Shown: piece after piece, positions 46,907-56,976 of the stretch
How positions within the stretch are numbered: the stretch's first letter is position 1
How the letters are laid out: each line of letters opens with the position of its first letter
Assembly (NCBI GenBank): GCA_019918135.1
Contig: WBZZ01003873.1
Coordinates: forward strand, 75,001 to 139,000
From: Paulinella micropora
Lineage: Eukaryota; Cercozoa; Imbricatea; Euglyphida; Paulinellidae
DNA: 64,000 nt
Direction: 5' to 3'
Translations under genes and position numbers: made by a program
The notes under the pieces: model-generated
Told to the model about the DNA's origin: nothing
The model's database searches: none
Seen by the model: the letters and a program-made list of their open reading frames with translations, nothing else

Positions 46907-48921
46907 ATGTCTCGACGCACGAAGGAAGCTTGCCTGCTTGCCAGCACGACCGTGGACCTCTTCCGCCTCGCGGGAATGCAGATGAGCAATGTGCCATTTT
47001 TGCTCCACAGCAAGGCCTGTACGGGGATGTGGCTGCCGATGCTTGAGAAGTTTATTCGCAGAGGCGACGTTGCCCTGACAGAGCATACACTGCGAAGTTG
47101 GCGGTCGGAAGCGAAGGCCAAGGCGGAGCTGCTAAAGCTCTTCCTGCCCCGCAGCGTGGCCTCTGGAGCGACTACGCTGCGCAAAGAATTGTTTGAGTTG
47201 TTCTGCAAGCTGACATCTGAGGGGCTGGACGGGCCGCCGCTCCAGGCCTTGTGGAACAGCCTGGAACCGCTAGGCACGGGTTGTTCAGCCCGGAGTTACG
47301 AGCAATACTGGCGCAGGCCGTGCTGGGCTTGGTTTGCAGTGATACAACCCCGCTGACAGCGAGACTGAGCGCCGTGTCGTCGTTGGTGGCCAAGGCGCAA
47401 CTCCAGCAAATGTCGCCCCTGCTGTACGCGAGCACTTGGACCAGCTGGCTGGGGTCCGCGGGCCGTGTGTGGCGGGCGCTTAGCCTGCGCTACCCGTCGC
47501 CCGGGCCGCTGAGGTCTGTGCTGGCGGGTCTGCGCTCTCTGCGGGGCGAACAAGAGACCAAAGCTAACACAGTGTTTCCGCTGGAAATGCTATTGGCAGA
47601 CATGTTCAAGGTGATGAGGCTCGAGCTGGACGGGCCGGTGCACCACAGGGCCGGGTACCTTATCTCGATCTTGAACGCATCGCTCGTGCAGCTGGAGCGA
47701 GAGAAGCTGTTTGCCATACTAGAAGACGCCAGGGAAATCCTGAACTTGTCCGACTGGAGCTGGTGCGCCGCAGCCATTGCGGAGCAATCTCCAGTCTTGC
47801 TGCAGTTTTTGCTGCAGCAAGCGCAGGTGACCTCGCAGCAGGCACGGGCTCTGTTGGAGATTGCAATTATCAACGCCACGGATGATAGGCATGAACTCTT
47901 GGCCATGATGCCAGAGAGTGTGCCGCAAGTCCTGTGCATGGTCGGCATCTTGTCGCGTTGGGGGGCGTCACTGGAGGGTGAATGGCTTCGTGACTGGAGC
48001 TGCGGATTGGACCTGGTCAGGTCGCCCGACTTCTGGGACCGACTCAGACCCCGATTGGTTGCGGAAGGTTTTGAGTCGCCCGCGCAGCTACTGGCGAGCT
48101 TGGACGTGATGTGCGATAACGCGTTGCTGGCTGGCCTCGACAAAGAGAGCGAAGATTAGTACTACGAGGACAGTGAGGAGGAAGACGACGAGGAAGAAGA
48201 CGGCGAGGACGACGAAGACGACGAAGATGATGATGACTCTTTGGCAGCAGAGGAGGGGTGGGCAAGAGCCGATCAGGCAGAGGAAGAGCCCTGTGGTCGT
48301 TGCGAGACCTGCAAAAAGGAGGCAGCCAAACGCGAGCTGGCTGACGCGTGCCAGGCGCTAGAGTCCAAGCAAAAAGAGCTTGCCGGCGCGGAGGAGCTCA
48401 CACGCGAGCTGCGGCGCAGGAACAAAAGGCTCTCGGTGGACGCGAACCGCACACGGGGGGAATTAGAACTTCTAGAACAGAAACTACAGGAGACCAGAAC
48501 GCTGTGCAGCCAGGCGCGCCGGTCGCTCCGCCAGCTCCGGCGAAAAGAAAAAAGGGGTCGCCCCGTGCCCCAAGAGCAGAAAGAGCCCAGAGAGGCCGCC
48601 GCCGTCAGCAGTGCTGCAAGTTTAGTTAACGTTCTCAAGCAGATCGAGGGGCCACAGCTCTGGCCCGACTCTGACGACAAAGAGGCCATAGCCACCTCCC
48701 TAGCGGCACTGGACGGACTGAGGTCTAAGCTAGTGGACCAGCAGACCAAGCTACAACGCGTGTATTGCGCAGTGTGCCTCGACGAGCCCGGCAAAGAAAC
48801 AGGGGCTCTAGTGGTCTTGATTCCGTGCGGGCACGCTCGGATATGTGCTAACTGCGCTAGTCAGCTAAAGATTTGTCCATTGTGCAGGCAGGCCATCACA
48901 CAATTCGTGGCTCCCTTGTGA
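46907..48921 (+). pseudogene. C-terminal RING-finger protein, copy B
   Basis: Paralogue of the gene at 2067-4148. It starts at ATG 46907 (MSRRTKEACLLASTTVD). Order of parts: helical N-terminal region (VPFLLHSKACTGMWLPMLEKF; then ASTWTSWLGSAGRVWRAL, the counterpart of ANTWVSWLGAVGRVWQTL in copy A); ILNASLVQLEREKLFAILED; acidic Glu/Asp hinge; CGRCETCKKE; coiled coil; and a C3HC4 RING (CAVCLDEPGKE ... IPCGHARICANCA ... KICPLCRQAI) ending at 48921. A probable ubiquitin E3 ligase family. The coding signal is not confined to one uninterrupted frame, so the gene looks broken (about two interruptions) unless introns are involved. Both paralogues share this property. Confidence 0.6.
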
Positions 48922-48923
48922 GT

Positions 48924-48991
48924 CCGGGGGGCATGCCCCACTCCCCCCCCCGCCCCCCCCCCCTTTCCTTCAGTCCGCGCAAGCGGAGGAA
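48924..48991 (-). repeat. Two-stem palindromic element, site 5
   Basis: It begins three bases after the RING gene B stop. Reverse-complement order: stem 1 TCCGC-TTGC-GCGGA, AAGGAAAGG spacer, G run, then GGGGCATGCCCC. This is the only full copy at a gene end rather than inside a coding region. Confidence 0.65.
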
Positions 48992-49011
48992 GTACAAAAA
49001 AGTGTGTTTTC

Positions 49012-49020
49012 TTAATTAAA
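49012..49020 (+). terminator. Gene-end signal TTAATTAAA
   Basis: About 90 bp after the RING gene B stop. Same type as at 4186-4199. Confidence 0.4.
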
Positions 49021-49166
49021 TGTCTGGCAGAGTCTGACACTGAGTAGTATGCACACAAAAAAGTGACAGGGGAGAGGAGGGGGGGGGCGCCCCCCTCCCT
49101 TAGTGAAAGAAAATCTCTGTTAAGCTTTCTGGGCCTTTGGCCCCGAGCGGAGATCCTCACTAAGCA

Positions 49167-49898
49167 ATGTCTGCATTTCAAGAAGACAAAAGCCCGGAGC
49201 CCTTGACGCCCACTCTAGAACCCAGCAATAGACTCGTCACGCTGGACGTGGGGGGTACTATCTTTCGAGCCCATGCCGAGACTTTAGAAAAGTCACGTAG
49301 CGCTTTGTTTCGGGAACTGCTGACTACCTCGTCTGTCGCGCGTTGGGATGTTTCTGGAGCAGTTTTTTTGGATCTCGACCCCAAGCCCTTCAGTGTGGTC
49401 TTTTCGTATCTTCGCACCGGCTGCCCTCACGCCCTGCTGCAGCTGTTAGCCTGTTATTATGTGCTCGAGGTACAAACCAAGTACGCTGTCGCCTCGGATG
49501 GCAGGTTCTATGAAACATCAGGGAACAAGCTATTGTCTCCGCTTTTCTGTCAAGTGGGCTTTTGTCGCGAGTGCTGGACGCCGCTCGGCCTCCCTCTCGA
49601 CCAAATCAATACACTCAGCAGGAGGGAACAGAAATCTGAGGTCCAACAGCTGCCCAGGCACACCACGAGCTATTGCGCTAGTTGCCAAGATAAGAACCCA
49701 GGTCGTGCCGTTTCCCGCAGCACGAGCAAAACGGGACGAGCGAATTGGTCGCGCGAGAATACGTTCTGTGTGTCGTTCGAGCGCCCCCTGGCCCGCTGGG
49801 CGGGGGCTGTGGTGTTCCAGTTGAGGTATTTGCAAGTGGCACCCTTCGATACATTTCTTGCTTGGCCCAAATGGCAGAGTCCAGTGTTGCCAAAGTAA
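49167..49898 (+). CDS. BTB/POZ (KCTD-type T1) domain protein
   Basis: The 243-residue protein starts at ATG 49167 (MSAFQEDKSPEPLTP). Residues about 22-100 match the potassium-channel tetramerisation-type BTB fold: RLVTLDVGGTIFRAHAETL, SRSALFRELL, FLDLDPKPFSVVFSYLRTG. The C-terminal part has Cys pairs (GFCRECW and YCASCQ) that may form a zinc site. KCTD-type BTB proteins often act as substrate adaptors for Cullin-3 ubiquitin ligases, so together with the RING and F-box genes it fits a set that acts on host ubiquitination. The stop is followed at once by AAATATATTTTTTTTAATAA. A second copy of the gene's final bases lies about 110 bp downstream. Confidence 0.8.
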   Translation: MSAFQEDKSPEPLTPTLEPSNRLVTLDVGGTIFRAHAETLEKSRSALFRELLTTSSVARWDVSGAVFLDLDPKPFSVVFSYLRTGCPHALLQLLACYYVLEVQTKYAVASDGRFYETSGNKLLSPLFCQVGFCRECWTPLGLPLDQINTLSRREQKSEVQQLPRHTTSYCASCQDKNPGRAVSRSTSKTGRANWSRENTFCVSFERPLARWAGAVVFQLRYLQVAPFDTFLAWPKWQSPVLPK

Positions 49899-50034
49899 CA
49901 AATATATTTTTTTTAATAAAATATGCTGCCCACGCCACTAGATATAGCGGAAACCCGCAAATTTGCAAGAGAACGTCCGGGGGGGGGGCAAGTCCAGTGT
50001 TGCCAAAGTAACAAATATATTTTTTTTAATAAAA
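49879..50034 (+). repeat. Direct duplication of the BTB gene 3' end
   Basis: The 43 bp at 49879-49921 (GTCCAGTGTTGCCAAAGTAA, then CAAATATATTTTTTTTAATA) recur unchanged at 49992-50034. The repeat includes the last codons, the stop and the gene-end signal, so termination is encoded twice in a row. Confidence 0.9.
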
Positions 50035-50036
50035 GC

Positions 50037-50863
50037 TCAAAGAATTCTTACACAACGCAAAACTAAAACTCCGAGGGGCAGGCCCCCGCCACCACAAAAA
50101 CCAGGCCTGGGGATTCTACGTTTGACACCAGGCAGAAGCCTTGTTAGTTTCTGGCCTCGTGATATGGCCGAAAAGAGACGACTTTCCGGAAAGATCTGAA
50201 GTACCACCCTTTTCGACCGTATCAGCCCCTCGGCAGCCCCGCGGCCGCGGGGCTTTGCAACATTTTGTACAAGGGCTCGCCCTGCGCTTTTGTCCACAGA
50301 GTCTGCAACACCAACAGCGACTTGGCGCGGTGCTCTCACTCCTTCCGGCACCTGCTGTACAGACCATCCGCAATCGATTCTGCTAGCAGTTGCACAGTCT
50401 TGCTGGCCCAACGGCGTTAGGCCCTCGGTCTCCAGGAAGTGCCGCTGGCCAAAGTCCAGCCAGAAATTGGGCGGCGATGGGAGAGGTGCGTGCCTGAACG
50501 CCAGCAGGCGCACGTCGTCGCCTGCCAGGCGCTGCAGTGCCACAGCTTATCCTCAGCTGCCGTAAAATCGGACTCGTCCACGGCGTGGAGGTACCCGACC
50601 CGTCTGCCCAGGTCCAGCGCCAGCCGCGCGGGGTCCTCGGCGCCTAGCCAAACACACTGCCGCCCTGCCAGAAGGCCGAACTCCAGACCGCCGCAGTGCA
50701 CAGGCCCATTGCACGACGGCCAGCGCCTGCCAAGGCTGGTAGCCTGGGAAGACCCGCTTAGCGTCAGTCCTCCCGCCCACAGCATCTGAAACAAGAGGAG
50801 GAGAAGATGCACCAACAAAAAGCTCGCAAAATTCTTTTTTGTGCACAGGCCCGCCCGATGCAT
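50037..50863 (-). pseudogene. Decayed small minus-strand gene
   Basis: Two overlapping minus-strand frames carry coding-like sequence (LEFGLLAGRQCVWLGAEDPARL, with GYLHAVDESDFTAAEDKL; and LRLLAFRHAPLPSPPNFWLDFG, with QRHFLETEGLTPLGQ). No single frame covers it well. No family is recognised. Probably broken (about one interruption). It sits between two repeats of the CCACCACAAAAACCAGG type. Confidence 0.35.
50085..50224. repeat. Leader block plus TGATATGG hairpin, copy 4
   Basis: CCACCACAAAAACCAGG ... GTTTGACACCAGGCAGAAGC ... TTGTTAG is followed by the hairpin at 50160-50224 (TGATATGGCCGAAAAGAG ... CCTTTTCGACCGTATCA). The same leader precedes copy 5 at about 50957. Confidence 0.65.
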
Positions 50864-50956
50864 GTAGAATTGAAACTAAGAACCCAGCTCAGCTCAGCTC
50901 AAAAGGGGGGAGGGAGCGCCCCCCCCCACCCACCCCCCCACTCCCCCCCCTCCCGC

Positions 50957-51110
50957 CACCACAAAAACCAGGTCAGAGGATTTCACGTTTGACACTTCTT
51001 TGCCTTGTTAGCTTTTGGCCTTTTGATGTGGTCCAAAAAGGCAGTACCCAAGGACATTTCGGCACCAATGCCTTTATTAGCCATATCACTTCCATGTTTC
51101 GGCCGTATCA
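50957..51110. repeat. Leader block plus TGATATGG hairpin, copy 5
   Basis: CCACCACAAAAACCAGGTCA ... CACGTTTGACACTTC ... CCTTGTTAGC, then the hairpin at 51024-51110. This is the longer form: TGATGTGG ... AAAAGGCAGTACC ... GGCACCAATGCCTTT ... CCATATCACTTCCATGTTTC ... GGCCGTATCA. Copies 6 and 7 share the ATCACTTCC(A/G)TGTTTCG tail. Confidence 0.7.
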
Positions 51111-51300
51111 CACACACACAGGAAGTGTCTTTTTCTCTCTCTCTCTCCTCTCTCCCCTCTGCACCCTCTCCCTCCCTCTTCCCCCCCCCCCCTTCTCTCC
51201 GCACCCTGCGAGGGGCGCGCCGGCTGGGCATCATTATTCAAATAAGGCACCATTCGACAATAAAGGCACACAAGCTCCCCCCCCCCGTCCCCCTCCCCTT

Positions 51301-53158
51301 CATGGCTACACCGCCGGGAGCCTCTTGGGGTCAGACCCAAGCACTGGCCCAGCGGATCCAGCGTGTGCTAGACACAGCCGCCGGCCGCGTCCGTGACGAC
51401 GAACAGATCGCGCCCAACTTTACTCTCATGTCCGGTGGGCGCCTTCACCTGACCCCCGCCGAGCAGAAGCTCGTGGCCGGCCTGTTGCGCGAGCTACAGA
51501 GCAGTCCGTATGCATCGCGGCTCAACAGGTTTGCACTCGTCCAAGTCATCCACGACCCCTCCGCCCTCATCGTCGACCTGGATGCGCGCCAGTCCCTGCA
51601 GCTCACGCCCGCCCGCTTCTTAAACTTTTTACAACGCTTTCTTGTTGTGCTGGCGCCGGATCATTGTGCGCCTGACCGCCGCCGCATGCTCACGCAGGCG
51701 GGCGGCTGCACTGCGCTCGTCCTACAAGCCACGGCGCGTCGAAGTGGCAGACCCAGCCCCCCCGCCCGCCCCCCCAGCGCAAATTGGTCAGCTACGACAA
51801 ATTGTCGTACCATCTCGTCTTCCCCCAGGTCGTGCTCGGCTGGGCCGACGCGGGTCTTCTCATGCGCGAAGCCATCGCCGACTTCGCGCGCCTCTTCCCG
51901 TCCTTCGCTGACCTCGACCTGTCCACCATCGTCGACCTCTCCATCTACAAGAAAATGGCGGGATGTGCAGGTACCCCTTCTGCGACAAGGCCGAGCGCAA
52001 GCCCTGCGCCGGCTGTTTCCAGGCGCCCCCGCGCCCCCGTCAGCCCTCGCGCGGCCGCCCGCCTGTCCCTTCAACAAGAACTGTCACAAACCCGTCTACG
52101 CGCAGCGGGTCTGCTCCCTTTGGGCGCTACCAACTCCGTGTACCATGCGGCAGCTCCAGCTCCTCCTCCACCTCTAGCACGGGCAACCCTGAACCAATCA
52201 ATGAACCTTCGCACGAGGTTGTCGCCCGAAACTTTGCCTTTTACTCCGCACAAGACATGAACGACGCCGAAATCGACGAATTCGTGGCGCTGGCCAGCGT
52301 CGGCGAGACCGACGCCACACGCGCAGGCCCTGCCTGGCACGACAACGACGCCCCCACGCGCTTCAGAGCCCAACTCGCCCAGCCCCCAGCCCGCCCAGCC
52401 CGCTCAGCCCGCCCAGCACGCTGGTGCGGGCTGGAAGGGAGAACGGGGGGGTCTCGGGCGGGGGCAGTCTGCCCCCCGTCGGTCTGCCCCCGCCAGCCTG
52501 TTCCCTCCGGCGGCCTGCTCCCCCGAGCCTGCCCTCCTTCCTGCCGTGGGGCTCCGAACTCGCTGGCCAAATCCTCCTAGCGCCCCTGGCAGACGCCCCT
52601 CCCGCTACACCCGTCGTTTTGGGGGGGGCTGACCGCTACACTCAGGCACAGATGAGCTCTATTTTGGTAGCACACACGGCGCCCTACCTGGGGCCACACG
52701 TGGAATTCCCTCAAGTCGTATGGAAAACGCAAGGATTCCTTTGGGCCTACACGCTCAAAAACACTGCTGTCTGCCCTTTCCGCCACGCCGCGACTGGTAT
52801 CGCGGCCCCGCACGCTAGCAATCGCTTGCTTGTGACCTTGGGGCAAGACAAAATGACTATCATCTGTTTGGACGCACAATGCGCTCAGGGTGTCTCCATG
52901 GCCCGCTTCATGCTGCCCCAGGCCACGCGCTACAAGCTCTGTCTGGCACAGCCCTGCCGTGTGTCCCTACCCTCCACCCCAGTCCCGACTGCTCACTCAA
53001 GCTCTCCGTACCAAGAAGAGCCTTCAGATACAAACCACCAAATGATTGCAGCCGAGAACAAGCAGGATGATCAAGGTAAGAAGTGGCTGCGCAATCTGAA
53101 TTTCGTGTTTTGTTGGTTTGTACCCGAGGGCCTGTATCGCTTGCTTGTTTGTCGCTGA
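51301..53158 (+). pseudogene. PrimPol/UL52-type primase, copy B
   Basis: Paralogue of the gene at 1-1666. It starts at ATG 51301 (MATPPGASWGQTQALAQ), right after a C-rich tract. Parts seen: LMSGGRLHLTPAEQK; DxD motif in IVDLDARQS; KLSYHLVFPQVVLGW with the SYH motif; CRYPFCDKAERKPCAGC; and at the end a zinc finger of the PrimPol/UL52 type (CPFRHAATGI ... HASNRLLVTLGQDKMTIICL ... C). Coding parts lie in more than one frame, so it looks broken (about three interruptions, some of which could be splicing). It carries a palindromic element at 52406-52495. It lies directly upstream of UL9-like helicase sequence on the same strand, as in the helicase-primase arrangement I recall for African swine fever virus F1055L. 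Confidence 0.6.
52406..52495 (+). repeat. Two-stem palindromic element, site 4 (within primase B)
   Basis: Stem 1 region CAGCACGCTGGTGCGGGCTG, GAAGGGAGAACGG spacer, then GGGGGCAGTCTGCCCCC. The surroundings are an AGCCCGCC tandem run. It is in the same orientation as site 3. Confidence 0.65.
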
Positions 53159-53734
53159 AATCCTGCACCTTTTGCTTGCTTTGCAAAACCGCCATTTGCG
53201 TATGTAGGTGATCATGTTACTGCACCCGAAACCTCCACGCAGGTCCTGTATAATTGCCATGTTCTTGCTTTCCTTCCGGGGGTACATTTCTGGCGGTGGG
53301 GGTGTGGTGTGTGGGATGTCTCTGTAAAATGGGGTCTGGGGTGGCACATAGCCATCCCCGTCGGAATGGGTGTCTTCAAGCCCAAACGGAATTCCAGTGA
53401 TATTTTCTGATGACCCTCTCCCACCCGACTATTAGAAACATAGGTGGGGGGGTTTTGTGTTTTTTTTTATGTGGGTCGATACACCCCGAAGTAGATACAC
53501 CCCCAAGTGCCAAAAGGTGCATCCAGGCCTAACGATAATTCTCCCAAATATTTTTGAATGACCCACCACCCCGCACCCCAGTTATCAGGCACAAGGAGTG
53601 TGCGTCAGGGGGTCTTACCACCCCCCTCCTCCCCCCCTTCTCTCTCATGCGCGTCCACAGGATGAAATGCTATTAATATTTGTTCTTAGGGGGAGGAACA
53701 GATCAGTGCGCAGGAGAGCAGCGAAGAAGGCCCT
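53159..53734. other. Non-coding spacer inside the replication locus
   Basis: About 575 bp of lower-GC sequence with many stops in all frames separate the primase zinc finger from the helicase part. A GTAAG sequence occurs just before it (53076-53080) and a pyrimidine-rich TTTGTTCTTAG near its end (53679-53689), so an intron is conceivable. Simple GT-AG boundaries do not obviously keep the frame. No gene of its own is seen. Confidence 0.4.
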
Positions 53735-55924
53735 ATGAGTGCTCATTGGCGAAGTTGGGTTCAGCCGCTGATCGGCAGAGTCTCCGCTGTGCTCGAGCAC
53801 ATGAAGTGCGTTGTAGCACAGCCAGTTTCTCCTATTCTGGAAAGCTCTCAGCAACTAGAAGAGCCCCAGAGCTACGAGCCGATCAAGCGGTTCACGGCGG
53901 TCTTGGCCCCAGGCTCGCTGTGCGTTTTGTCGTACAAGACGCAAGCGCCCTCTCAACACAAGAGCGAGGCGAAGGTCGAAATTTCGATCGATGACGACGA
54001 CGGCGAGATTTGGCTGCGCGCGCGGTGTGCGCTTTGCGACTCGGAGCGGGGGGAGGGTTGTGAGAGCCCTGAGCGCCGGGTGGCTCGCCTTCTGAACTAC
54101 TACCCCAAGAAAGAAAGCGAGCCGGCAGGCTGGGGGAGGGAGCTGTGGGCGATAGTCGATGAGCTGCGCACGAGAAGGCTGAAAGAGGTGCTGGCGAACC
54201 CCACGCAGCAGGAGGCCCTCACCCAGATGCGAGGGTCCAGCCCCACGGAGCGCTGGCCCGCGTGGGAAACGCGGGGGCTTTGCGGGAGCACGGAATGCGA
54301 GTCGCAGACCATCGAGGTTCACAAGCTAGATTTCTGGTGGACCTGTCCGTGTCTAGACGGAACCTGGAAAGCCCTGGACAACGGGCGGGTGTCTCGCAAG
54401 GGGAGCCTGCAAGACGGGTACGGCAACATAGACGTATTTGACGGGCTAAGCCGCCCTGATAATCCCTGGGCCTCGCTCGTCACGGAGCGCGAAGACGTGT
54501 CGGCGGAATGGGCGGTGCCCTTTGCTTTCACCAACAATTTCGAGCTGCTGGCGCTGCAGGAGTCGTTAGGCGCTGGAAAGACGACCCAGCTGAAGAACGC
54601 AGTGCATGCGCTCATAACACGGCAGAAGCCGGAGGGCTGGACGGCCGAGATGTTCCGTGCGCAGGAGGAATGGCGGGAGGCGTGGCAGAAGCACAACGGA
54701 CCGGACCGCGAGATCAGGGTGGGGGCCGTGGCAAGCCGTAAGACGTTTTGCCACTCGCTGGAGCACACGTTACAAGAGTACGACTTTAAGTTTAAGCCCG
54801 CAAAGGCACCAGAGGCAAACAGAGCGATCTGGACGTTTGAGGCACTTCACAGCCTCACGCGGAAGGAAGGGCAGGGAGAGAACGAGTGCCTGCAGCCCGT
54901 AGCCTACAACGTTCTGCTGCTGGACGAAGTGGAAAGCCTGTTGTACCGGGCGACGCAAGGGCTCAACGTAGAAAAGGACCTGCAAAATCTGATGATGTTG
55001 GAAATGCTAGTTCGAGAAGCAGACAGGATCGTGCTGCCGGATGCGTTCCTGTCTCCTCGCACGATAGACTCCACGCGATGAGACAAGAGAGAGGGTTGGC
55101 GGGCGCGCCGCCGGGGGAGGAAGAATGCCGGACCTATTTGAGGTGTAGCAGCTTTCGCAAGCAGTCGAACCGGCGGTACTTTGAGCATAAGTCACGCGCG
55201 AGTCTGGTGCAGAAGATAAAGCTGGATCTCCTGAGCGGCAAGAAGGTGGTGATGGCGGATGGCGGCGGGGTCCCGGGCCGAGGCGGAAAGGGTGAGCGAG
55301 GATATTTCGCGCGCGGTGCGCAACGTGAAAATGCGTTGCTATTTCGGGCAACGCCGCCAGGAATTTCTGAGGCGAGACCTGGGCGAGGGGCACGCAGGAG
55401 ACTTCAAGGGCGATTTGTGGAAGGTGTGGTCGGAGTTGTACTATGTGTGCTTTACGTGTACTCTGACCTTTGGCGTGAACTTCAGCGAACCCAAGGGCGC
55501 GAAAGACTTTTACTTTCACTCGTGCTACGTGATGTTTGACAACAATCAAATCCTGGCGCGTGACTATGCACCGGGGGGCATACTGCCCCCGAACCCCCCT
55601 GTCTCTTACTTCCTGCCCGCGGCAGCGGGCAGGATGGGCTGTGACAAGCTGGAGAAAGTCGATTTCGCGGCCACGGCGCTCCCCGCCTCCGACGACCAGC
55701 ACTGTTGGCCCGGGCCGGTGTCGGAGGAGATGCACGACGAGGAGAACGACAAAGCCAACGAACGCAAGGCACAGCGACGGGAGGCCAAGAAGTCGACCAT
55801 AGAGCAGCTAGAGGAGGTGGCCATGGGCATGAGCGACGACGAGCTGCGCGCAGAAATCGCTCTGCAGGAGAGGGGGGGACCGCGGTGGTGGCAACGGCGG
55901 AGCCGGAGGGTGCGCTGGCGGTAA
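53735..55924 (+). pseudogene. UL9-like origin-binding protein helicase
   Basis: Superfamily 2 helicase of the herpes origin-binding-protein family. ATG 53735. Motifs in order: Walker A SLGAGKTTQL (about residue 277), WTFEALHSLTR, Walker B/DEVES box LLLDEVESLLYR (about 398-409), and RIVLPDAFLSPRTID, which matches the DA-L element after the DExx box in this family. Downstream, TCTLTFGVNFSEP resembles motif V. These steps would unwind DNA at the replication origin for the adjoining primase. The reading frame is not continuous over the full span, so it looks broken (about one to two interruptions). A palindromic element (55570-55632) lies close to where motif VI is expected. Family assignment is confident; functionality is doubtful. 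Confidence 0.65.
55570..55632 (-). repeat. Two-stem palindromic element, site 2 (within helicase)
   Basis: In reverse complement: CCTGCCCGC-TGCC-GCGGGCAGG, AAGTAAGAGAC spacer, then GGGGGCAGTATGCCCCC. It is opposite in orientation to the gene. It is translated as GGILPPNPPVSYFLPAAAG without stopping the frame. Confidence 0.8.
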
Positions 55925-56976
55925 AAACCGGGAGGACCCCTTTGCTTGACGGTAATTCGGCGCGGTCCGCCTTGGACCGGGTGGGCTACCTACAATTATT
56001 GCTGAGACACCCGTCGGCTAGGCACCTACTGGATTATAAGACTGCATGCAGGCTGGAGGGGCACAAGAATTTACTGGCCTTGTTGGGCACATGGGTTCAT
56101 TTTAGCGGAAAAGAAGATCTCTTCCTACGATGGGCACAAAGCCAGTGGGCAGACCTGCAAGAGACCACACCCCCCTTGTCCGTGCAGAGGGATCGCAACC
56201 TGGCCGGTCGCGTGCTCTTCCTGGAAGCTCTTGCGAACCTGTTGCTGAAAGGCTCACAGCTGCAGGAAGGGCAGGCAGGGCCTAGCCAACCCGCTGCGTA
56301 CAGGCTGCTAGGCGGCGAACTTTTCTCCCTGGGAAACGTGGCAGCGAATCAACGGCAGATCGAGCTATTATTTCGCAACGGGCATACGCTGTGGAATGGC
56401 CTGCAAATCAAACAGAACACTCTGAACCGCCTAGCACGCGAGCCCAGCCCGCCGACGCGGGCTGGAAGGGAGAGCAGTGGGGGGCTCGGGGGGCAGCCGC
56501 CCCCCCGGCAGCTCGCGTTATCTGTACAGGCGTGCCAAGGCCTGCTTGCCCAGTTTTTCGAAACGTGCTTGCGCTCAAGCTTGGAAAGGCAGAAGACTGC
56601 AGGGGGTAATCCTTTGCGTCTTAGGGACAAAAAGACAAAAGGCCTGCACACCTGCTACCGCGTGGCCTTTTTTAGCGGCGTGAATTTAGTTGGGAAGAAG
56701 AGGTGCCAGGGAGAGGTCGAGGAACAAGGCGAGGAGCGGGGCGAGGAGCGGGGCGAAGAAGAGCAGGGCGATTGCGAGGACGAGGGAGAGGAGGGGGAGC
56801 GGCGCGGGGAGGAGGAGGAAGACAAGATAGACGCCCTGCGGCTTGTCCACGAGATCGCTGGAAGTTATTATCTACTGAGCGAATGGCTTGCAGATGAGGA
56901 ACACACAGCTAGTGGCTCCAAACGTGTGAAGGAGAGGGAAAGGCAGCAGCCCGCTAGTAAAAGACAGCGACGCTGA
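55925..56976 (+). CDS. C-terminal region of the helicase locus (or separate orphan)
   Basis: An open stretch of about 350 residues without its own clear ATG near the start, following the helicase part directly. Features: SARSALDRVGYLQLLLRHPS, LLALLGTWVHFSGKEDLFL and FSLGNVAANQRQIELLFRN, then a palindromic-element-encoded segment (RAGRESSGGLGGQPPPRQ), a Glu-rich tract (about 56720-56830), and a basic tail KRVKERERQQPASKRQRR that could be a nuclear localisation signal. It is probably the C-terminal part of the origin-binding helicase, because no promoter-like gap separates them. No family is recognised on its own. Confidence 0.45.
56444..56509 (+). repeat. Two-stem palindromic element, site 3 (within coding sequence)
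   Basis: CCAGCCCGC-CGAC-GCGGGCTGG, AAGGGAGAGCAGT spacer, then a GGGGGGCAGCCGCCCCCC stem. It is the best-preserved copy, is translated in sense orientation, and the frame stays open. Confidence 0.8.
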
